From contig NZ_QNUH01000015.1 in NCBI RefSeq assembly GCF_003385495.1, positions 20,857 to 84,856 of the forward strand: a stretch of 64,000 bases of DNA, written 5' to 3'. The stretch is from Chryseobacterium elymi (lineage in GTDB: Bacteria; Bacteroidota; Bacteroidia; Flavobacteriales; Weeksellaceae). The position numbers were made by a program, and so were the translations under genes. Numbering within the stretch: the first letter of the stretch is position 1; each line of letters opens with the position of its first letter. Under the pieces are notes generated by a model, which saw nothing but the letters and a program-made list of their open reading frames with translations, was not told where the DNA came from and did not search any database. Positions 58,450 through 64,000 of the stretch are shown in pieces.

Positions 58450-60240
58450 TTAAAATTTGTTTTTAAAATCATTAAACGGAACTTCATAAAAGCATCTTTT
58501 CCCATCCGGTAAAAATTCCGGAAAGCCTAATGCTGTAAAGTCTTTGATCATCTGTTCCGCATCTTTTTTATAGATAAAGTCAAACCTTGATTTTGACTGC
58601 ATTTTGTTCCATTGGTTGAGATAAAACTGCATAAACTCTTCTTCGGTCTTATATTCCAGAATCTCAAAAAGGTTCTCCAGGAACTTCATGGCCTGGGTTT
58701 CTTTTAATCCTTCGGGAAGAGCGTCTATCCTCAACACACTTTCATGTGCAATTTTCATGTCAAACCCAAGTTCAGGAAGAAATTTTTTGAAAGAATTGTA
58801 TTTATTCTTTTCTATTTCGTTCATATGATACTCCAGAGAAAACAGAAGTGTATGGCTGTTTGGGTTGACATTGGGCTTCTTTGAGCTTTTATTATTTTCT
58901 GAAACAACCAGCCGATGCATTCTTCCTAAGTCCAGCATAAGGGTTACATCGCCTTTATTGAACAGCCAGTAACCGTTCGGCAGTCTCATCAGATCCTCAT
59001 CGAAATCTTCATCTTCAAATAAATTGATCTTCGAAGGTTCTGCTGTAATATTCTGGTGGTACATTTCCGTAAGGTTCTGGATCTCTTCGGGACGCACATT
59101 TCTTTCTTCAATAAATGGATTGTAGTCTTTATCTACTATAATCTCCGGCATTTTGATCACTCCATCTCCACCGTTTCCCTTGCTTGGAAAAGGTTTGTTC
59201 ATCATCGCATCCATTTCAGGATCTTTATCAAAATCAAGGCTAGGAGAAACATTATAAATTCCCAGAGACCTTTTAATGGTGGAACGAAGAAGGGCAAAGA
59301 TCAGATGCTCATCTTCAAACTTCACTTCCGTTTTCTGGGGATGGATATTCACATCTATTTTTTCCGGATCCATCTCAAGATATAGAAAAAATGTAGGAAC
59401 ATAGCCCGGAAGAAGCAATCCTTCGAAAGCTTCCTGAACCGCTTTATTGAAATAAGGACTTCTGAAATATCTTCCGTTCACAAAAAGAAACTGCTCGCCT
59501 CTGGATTTTTTAGCGCCTTCCGGCTTCGCAACAAAACCGTGAAGCTTACACCAGATGATATCTTCTTTGATAGGAATCAGCTGCGGTTGCAGTTTACGTC
59601 CGAAAACATCTACAATACGCTGCATCTGGCTTCCTTTTCTTAATCTGAAAACGGCCTCATCATCATGAAACAGGGAAAATTCCAGATTTTCATGGGCTAA
59701 GGCAACACGCTGGAATTCATCAATAACATGTCTGAATTCAACATTATTATTTTTAAGGAATTTTCTTCTGGCCGGAACATTGTAAAAAAGGTTCTTAACC
59801 AGGAAATTAGATCCGTCGGCTGTCTGGATCGGGTCCTGAAACTGAAAAACACCGCCTTCAATGTAGATATTCGTCCCGATTTTAGCATCATTCTGCTTTG
59901 TCCTCAGCTCAACCTGGGAAACTGCAGCGATAGATGCCAGTGCCTCGCCCCGAAATCCTTTTGTAACGATCTTGAAAATATCTTCTGTTCCTTTGATCTT
60001 TGACGTAGCATGTCTTTCAAACGCCATTCTGGCATCGGTCTCAGACATTCCTTTACCGTCATCCACCACCTGGATCAGGTTTTTTCCAGCATCCCTGATA
60101 ATCAATTCTATCTTGGATGCTCCCGCATCAATAGCATTCTCCAAAAGCTCCTTCACAATGGACGCAGGCCTCTGCACCACTTCTCCTGCTGCAATTTGGT
60201 TGGCTACATGATCCGGTAAAAGCTGAATAATATCTGACAT
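58450..60240 (-). CDS. mutL: DNA mismatch repair protein MutL
   Basis: 596 residues from the ATG at 60240 (MSDIIQLLPDHVANQIAAGE); a start five codons earlier would lengthen it without family support. GHKL ATPase motifs: ELLENAIDAGASKIEL, DDGKGMSETDARMAFERHATSKI, TKGFRGEALASIAAVSQVEL. The linker is acidic. The C-terminal domain lacks the DQHA(X)2E(X)4E endonuclease motif that would mark a nicking MutL, so it probably relies on another strand-discrimination route. First gene of a minus-strand operon with rhomboid and EEP genes. Confidence 0.96.
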   Translation of the reverse strand: MSDIIQLLPDHVANQIAAGEVVQRPASIVKELLENAIDAGASKIELIIRDAGKNLIQVVDDGKGMSETDARMAFERHATSKIKGTEDIFKIVTKGFRGEALASIAAVSQVELRTKQNDAKIGTNIYIEGGVFQFQDPIQTADGSNFLVKNLFYNVPARRKFLKNNNVEFRHVIDEFQRVALAHENLEFSLFHDDEAVFRLRKGSQMQRIVDVFGRKLQPQLIPIKEDIIWCKLHGFVAKPEGAKKSRGEQFLFVNGRYFRSPYFNKAVQEAFEGLLLPGYVPTFFLYLEMDPEKIDVNIHPQKTEVKFEDEHLIFALLRSTIKRSLGIYNVSPSLDFDKDPEMDAMMNKPFPSKGNGGDGVIKMPEIIVDKDYNPFIEERNVRPEEIQNLTEMYHQNITAEPSKINLFEDEDFDEDLMRLPNGYWLFNKGDVTLMLDLGRMHRLVVSENNKSSKKPNVNPNSHTLLFSLEYHMNEIEKNKYNSFKKFLPELGFDMKIAHESVLRIDALPEGLKETQAMKFLENLFEILEYKTEEEFMQFYLNQWNKMQSKSRFDFIYKKDAEQMIKDFTALGFPEFLPDGKRCFYEVPFNDFKNKF

Positions 60241-60259
60241 AAAACGTATAATCAACTTA

Positions 60260-60267
60260 CAAAAATA
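60260..60267 (-). promoter_or_regulatory. -7 box of the mutL operon
   Basis: On the minus strand it reads TATTTTTG, matching TAnnTTTG, 19 bases before the mutL ATG. Confidence 0.6.
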
Positions 60268-60424
60268 GTCAATGGAAACCGGAATTAAAACATTAAAACG
60301 GTGAATTAAAATTTAATTATCAACATTTTAATAACAATTTACCGCGTTATTTCTGTTTTATACCTGACAGAGGTTGAATGAATCTTTTATTGATTCTTGC
60401 TTTCCGGCTTATAACTAATGAAAA

Positions 60425-60453
60425 CACCCCTTTTCGATGATAGAAAAAGGGTG
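60425..60453 (-). terminator. Terminator of the YoaK-family gene
   Basis: On the minus strand CACCCTTTTT pairs with AAAAGGGGTG, followed by TTTTC. It lies about 40 bases after the stop of the 60495-61322 gene. Confidence 0.7.
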
Positions 60454-60494
60454 ATTTACAGCTAGTTTACAAAATTTGATATTATTTTTATTGC

Positions 60495-61322
60495 TCATTC
60501 ATCAAAGACAAGCCTTCTTTTTTCTTTTCTTTTTGGAATACCGTGGACTTTGTCATATAGATAAGCCAACATGTTAGGCTTTTTATAAATTCTGCTGTAT
60601 CGGTATTTGGTATTAAAGTGTCTTATATGAATTTTATAGGCATCATAGCCAATCACAACTAAGAGACAGATGCTGATCACATAAAATACCCTGAATTCAA
60701 GATAATAATACGTAAGTCCAGAGAAAACAGCACCCAAAACATAGGCAGCCATAATACTCATAAGTAATTTTGCTCTTCCTATCAGCTCACCATTCTTTCT
60801 GTATTTTTTCTGGGTAAACATGGAAAGAAGGATTCCAAGGTCGGTGGTGGTACCCGTGAGATGGGTTGTTTTCACTGAGAAATTGGAAATACTTGCTGTA
60901 AGGCCGTTCTGAAGTCCGGTGGCAAAAAGCATCAGCGCTACCAGATATTCAGTTTCTTCCAGTGTTTTCTGATAGTAAAACTGTCCATATATTCCCACAA
61001 ACAGTAGGCATATAATTTCTAAAACAATAGGCATGGAATGGGCAAAATATTTACTCTTTTTATTGAAGTTGATCACTATGAAGTTAGACAGAAAGCTCCC
61101 GAAGAAGAACAGGAAGATCCATGCACCTACCACAGCCACCTGCGTCCAGTTTCCCTTGCTGATCTCAGCAGCTAAGACGGCATAATGTCCAGTTACGTTC
61201 GATGTAAAAGAGAGAAATATTAACAGGGAGGCGATATTTATAGTCCCTGCAGTGAATGCAGTCAGCGTTCCCAATCTGATATTGTCTCCCAACGTTCGGC
61301 TGTTACTATAATTTCTTAACAT
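60495..61322 (-). CDS. YoaK/DUF1275-family membrane protein
   Basis: 275 residues with six or so membrane segments. The DUF1275 signatures are TAFTAGTINIASLLIFLSFTSNVTGHY near the start and LFATGLQNGLTAS followed by VKTTHLTGTTTDLGILLS in the middle. The family is of unknown function; the fold suggests a transporter. The C-terminal 50 residues are basic and cytoplasmic (KEKRRLVFDE). It starts 32 bases after the Usp-like gene, so both may share a transcript. Confidence 0.9.
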   Translation of the reverse strand: MLRNYSNSRTLGDNIRLGTLTAFTAGTINIASLLIFLSFTSNVTGHYAVLAAEISKGNWTQVAVVGAWIFLFFFGSFLSNFIVINFNKKSKYFAHSMPIVLEIICLLFVGIYGQFYYQKTLEETEYLVALMLFATGLQNGLTASISNFSVKTTHLTGTTTDLGILLSMFTQKKYRKNGELIGRAKLLMSIMAAYVLGAVFSGLTYYYLEFRVFYVISICLLVVIGYDAYKIHIRHFNTKYRYSRIYKKPNMLAYLYDKVHGIPKRKEKRRLVFDE

Positions 61323-61354
61323 TTTTTATTCTTATTATATTGTGTTTTCTTTTT

Positions 61355-61849
61355 TTAGACCTCCACAAAGACCTCAGCCAGTCTTCCTCTTTCCGGAAGC
61401 CGTTCAGCAATTTCCACCTTAATTTCCCGCACCTGAAGCGCTCTGCATTTTTTAATGTAAGGTGTTATATCAAACTTTCCTTTGCCTTTACTCTTAATAG
61501 ATGGTGAATAATAGGCTTCCTCAATATGCTCTGCTTTCACATAATTATCGAATGTCCTCTGAAAGCTTCCAGTGAAAATATCGCAGACAATCTTATTAAC
61601 TAAATGCGGGTATTTATTTTTGATAATTCCATAGGCATCACAGAATTCCTGCGGCCTGATCTTATTAAAAATTGTGCTTTTTGTATTGAACAGAAGGTCT
61701 CTGATGGAATCTCCTCCATCATATCCTGAAACCAAAAGAATATTATACTGGTTCTGGTCTTCTGATGCTTCTTTCTCTTTCAGCACTTTTTTTAATATAT
61801 TCAGTGACTCAAGAGAGTAATCCGTTGCGATTAAGATTGTTTTGGTCAT
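61355..61849 (-). CDS. Unknown protein with Usp-like N-terminus
   Basis: 164 residues from the ATG at 61849 (MTKTILIATDYSLESLNILK); another ATG at 61876 is possible. The opening, a beta-strand then D-Y-S and a helix, is how universal stress protein folds begin, but the rest (GYDGGDSIRDLLFNTKST, IVCDIFTGSFQRTFDNYVKA) is not typical Usp and lacks the C-terminal ATP-binding GxxGxxxxxxxGS motif. Cytosolic. A promoter with six phased ATTAA repeats lies upstream, so it is likely a regulated stress gene. Confidence 0.65.
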   Translation of the reverse strand: MTKTILIATDYSLESLNILKKVLKEKEASEDQNQYNILLVSGYDGGDSIRDLLFNTKSTIFNKIRPQEFCDAYGIIKNKYPHLVNKIVCDIFTGSFQRTFDNYVKAEHIEEAYYSPSIKSKGKGKFDITPYIKKCRALQVREIKVEIAERLPERGRLAEVFVEV

Positions 61850-61888
61850 ATCCTTTAGATTTAGGTTTATTGTCATATTTTGATGATA

Positions 61889-61896
61889 CAAAACTA
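61889..61896 (-). promoter_or_regulatory. -7 box of the Usp-like gene
   Basis: On the minus strand it reads TAGTTTTG, matching TAnnTTTG. An in-frame TTG at 61891 overlaps it and is not a usable start. Confidence 0.6.
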
Positions 61897-61928
61897 AAGC
61901 GGCAAGATTAGAAGCTCTTTGGAACGGA

Positions 61929-61985
61929 ATTAAAATGTGATTAAAGAGATTAAAATGAGATTAGAATATTATTAACAGGCGTTAA
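61929..61985 (-). promoter_or_regulatory. Six helically phased ATTAA repeats
   Basis: Plus-strand ATTA(A/G) begins at 61929, 61940, 61949, 61960 and 61971, with GTTAA at 61981; the steps are 11, 9, 11, 11 and 10. The first unit is 33 bases upstream of the -7 box. Direct repeats in phase with the helix are typical of OmpR-type regulator sites, and such a regulator is encoded 1.5 kb away. Confidence 0.5.
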
Positions 61986-62073
61986 TATGAGAAAATTTGA
62001 AATTGAAATGCTTAGTTTTCGAAGTAATGAAAATTAAGCAGATAGATGAGATTGAACAGATTGACGTTTGTTA

Positions 62074-63477
62074 TTAAACTCCTTCCGGCCTCGTACTATA
62101 GAAATTAGGAAAGCGCATCTGCACGGTCGTTCCCTCGTTTTCGTGAGAACTTACGATCAGTTCGCCATTGTGCATCCTTACAATATTTCTTGCCAGCGGA
62201 AGTCCTATTCCGTAGCCTTCATAATTCTTGGTATTGGAAGCCCTGAAAAACGGGTCATAGATTTTGTTCATCTCCTCCTCCGGAATCCCGATTCCGAAGT
62301 CTTTTACAATGATATACACATCTGTATCTGTGGCACCCAACGAAACTTTTACCTGCTGGAAATTAGAATATTTACAACCGTTATTGATGATATTGGCTAC
62401 CGCAAGATGCAACAGCTGTTCGTTGCCCTGTACTTTTAGTTTTTTGGGATTGTCAGGAAGCATGCTGATATCCAGGTAGATATTATTCCTTGAATCGATC
62501 TTTCTTAGTGTTTCAATAACATCCCAAAGCAGCTGATCTATCCTTACTTTATCCATTTTCTGGATCTTTCCGTCGAAACCGGTCTGAGCAATCATTAATA
62601 AGGCCTTAATCTTTTTATCCAGTTTTTCTGCTTCATCAAGGATAATCTCCAGGGTTTCTTTGTATTCATCAGCCGTTCTGCCGATAGAAAGGGCTACATC
62701 CGCCTCTCCCATAATCGAGGTAAGAGGTGTTCTCAATTCATGGGAAACATTCCCGATCAGATGGTTTTGGGTTTCAAATGAGGTTTCTATACGGTTCAGC
62801 ATTCCGTTGAAAGTTTCTATCAGCTCATTAAGTTCCTTATTGTCAGGCTGTGGCTCCAACCTCAGGTGAAGATTTTCAGAACTGATCTCTTTTACCTTAC
62901 CGGTAATTTTTAAGATGGGCTTAAATAAGGTTTTAGATAGATAAAAAGAAAAGATCATACTGAAGAACAGAGATAGCACAATACAGGTGATCAGCGTTCT
63001 CTTTAAAAATCCCAGGTAATAAATTACATAATGATTCTTGGCAGAAGCAATGGCTATATAGTCTTTATCATCATACTTAAAGGTCTGCCCGATATAATAA
63101 AATTCCTTATCATTATAATTAGCCTCCCCTTTTCTGACAATACTTTTGAAAAAATAATCGGGAATATGAAGTTCCTGTGAGATTTTTCTGTAATTGGAAT
63201 CAGCCGGAACCGCAAAAACATAATCTCTTTCCATGGGCAGTTCCTCATCATTGAGGCCATTGAGGATATAGTTTTCGGGAAGATCGAGATGGTCCTTGCT
63301 TTTCTCGATCTGAACAATGGTCGTTGTACGGATTTTCAGCAGCTCATAAAACCTCTGGTGTGAAAAGTTGACAATCGAAAAATAAACCAACCCACTGAAC
63401 AGCAAAATGATGGCAGTAAATACCAGCATTAAGAGGACCATCGTTTTGGTCTGGTTTGTGACAACTTTATTAAACAT
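62074..63477 (-). CDS. Two-component sensor histidine kinase
   Basis: 467 residues. Two membrane helices (about 13-35 and 160-182) flank a periplasmic sensor domain; a HAMP domain follows (LFKPILKITGKVKEIS), then the HisKA domain with H246 (NVSHELRTPLTSI), N box NIINNGCKYSNF, G1 VKDFGIGIPEEE, F box YDPFFRASNT and G2 GYGIGLPLARNIV. The signal is unknown. It begins three bases after the stop of the response regulator gene, so both are made from one mRNA. Confidence 0.95.
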   Translation of the reverse strand: MFNKVVTNQTKTMVLLMLVFTAIILLFSGLVYFSIVNFSHQRFYELLKIRTTTIVQIEKSKDHLDLPENYILNGLNDEELPMERDYVFAVPADSNYRKISQELHIPDYFFKSIVRKGEANYNDKEFYYIGQTFKYDDKDYIAIASAKNHYVIYYLGFLKRTLITCIVLSLFFSMIFSFYLSKTLFKPILKITGKVKEISSENLHLRLEPQPDNKELNELIETFNGMLNRIETSFETQNHLIGNVSHELRTPLTSIMGEADVALSIGRTADEYKETLEIILDEAEKLDKKIKALLMIAQTGFDGKIQKMDKVRIDQLLWDVIETLRKIDSRNNIYLDISMLPDNPKKLKVQGNEQLLHLAVANIINNGCKYSNFQQVKVSLGATDTDVYIIVKDFGIGIPEEEMNKIYDPFFRASNTKNYEGYGIGLPLARNIVRMHNGELIVSSHENEGTTVQMRFPNFYSTRPEGV

Positions 63478-63480
63478 CCA

Positions 63481-64000
63481 TTAAGTTTTTTTCAGTACGT
63501 AACCCATTCCTATCACGGTATGGATCAGCTTATTATCATCCTGTCTATCCAGTTTTTTTCTTAGATAATTTACATAAACATCTACCACATTGGTCCCTAG
63601 CTCATAATTGACACCCCATACCGCATCCAGAATTTCAGCTCTGGAAATTACTTTTTCGGGATTGTTCAGGAAGTATAGCAAAAGTTTATATTCTGTAGAA
63701 GTCAAAGAAATTTCATCTCCGGCGCGGGTCACTTTTTTTGTATAATCATTAACAACTAAGTCTGAAAACTGGAACACATGCTCATTGTCAGGCTCCGGCT
63801 CGGCAGTTTCCTGAGAGTTTATTCCGTTACTCCTTCTCAATAGTGATTTTACCCGGGCTACCAGTTCAATGAATTTGAAAGGTTTTACGAGATAATCATC
63901 GCCGCCGCTTTCTAAGCCTAACACAATATTTTCGGACGTTCCCAATGCTGTCAAAAACAGGATTGGAACATGCTTATTGGTTTTCCTGATCTCTTTACAA
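63481..64000 (-). CDS. OmpR-family response regulator, N-terminus beyond the window
   Basis: The frame is open to the window edge; about 172 C-terminal residues are visible, reading in from CKEIRKTNKHVPILFLTALG. The receiver end has LTALG (the Thr) and the Lys in DDYLVKPFKFIELVARV. The output is a winged helix (ISLTSTEYKLLLYFLNNP, RAEILDAVWG, VVDVYVNYLRKKLD, HTVIGMGYVL), the OmpR/PhoB type. The phospho-acceptor Asp is outside the window. It is paired with the kinase directly downstream. Confidence 0.95.
   Translation of the reverse strand, partial: CKEIRKTNKHVPILFLTALGTSENIVLGLESGGDDYLVKPFKFIELVARVKSLLRRSNGINSQETAEPEPDNEHVFQFSDLVVNDYTKKVTRAGDEISLTSTEYKLLLYFLNNPEKVISRAEILDAVWGVNYELGTNVVDVYVNYLRKKLDRQDDNKLIHTVIGMGYVLKKT

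Noticed and set aside
1..64000. tRNA, rRNA, CRISPR, insertion sequences and prophage
   Set aside because: Looked for by eye through conserved words, repeat-spacer regularity and transposase motifs; none was found.

Overview
The window is AT-rich chromosomal DNA from a member of the Bacteroidota, most likely a Chryseobacterium-like flavobacterium. This rests on protein families recognised from memory (a PepSY/TonB-receptor iron locus, a 1024-residue SecA, a long-tailed FtsZ, DUF2797, DUF2795, a GH3-type protein) and on many promoters carrying the Bacteroidota -7 box TAnnTTTG. No tRNA, rRNA, CRISPR array, transposase or prophage was seen.

Layout. 1-3.95 kb: folate genes (pabB fragment, pabC), menD and a 2-oxoglutarate/Fe oxygenase. 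4.0-5.0 kb: three copies of a small leader-peptide (bacteriocin-like) family, one of them decayed by frameshifts. 5.1-15.2 kb: radical SAM protein, small proteins, an AsmA-like protein, DUF2797, a sugar-nucleotide epimerase, DUF2795 and secA. 15.3-22.1 kb: iron-uptake locus with two TonB-dependent receptor/PepSY membrane protein pairs in tandem. 22.2-24.0 kb: ROK sugar kinase and msrA.

24.1-33.1 kb is the most unusual part. A TPR-bearing histidine kinase and a response regulator sit upstream of a tight five-gene operon: three unrecognised proteins, a 57-residue microprotein and a Ycf46-like AAA+ ATPase. A YjzC-like 56-residue gene and a small secreted basic protein follow. Three promoters here (the divergent membrane protein gene, the ATPase operon and the yjzC-like gene) carry a palindrome TTACGG-N4-CCGTAA whose first base lies exactly 44 bases from the final G of the -7 box. 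I propose one regulon, probably controlled by the local two-component system. Its function is unknown. The kinase/regulator genes are preceded by a leader RNA with two terminator-like hairpins and by a third terminator.

33.1-35.1 kb (minus strand): ElaA-type acetyltransferase, EngB, alpha/beta hydrolase. 35.2-52.3 kb: the division and cell-wall cluster mraZ-rsmH-ftsL-ftsI-murE-mraY-murD-ftsW-murG-murC-ftsQ-ftsA-ftsZ-yqeY, with no murF or ddl. Intergenic spaces hold related inverted repeats that reach into the 3' ends of murG and murC. 52.8-54.8 kb: bacilliredoxin and a GH3-family protein. 54.9-60.2 kb (minus strand): two small lipoproteins, two tandem EEP-family membrane proteins, rhomboid protease and mutL. 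60.5-64.0 kb (minus strand): YoaK-family protein, an unknown Usp-like protein preceded by helically phased ATTAA repeats, a histidine kinase and a truncated OmpR-type regulator.
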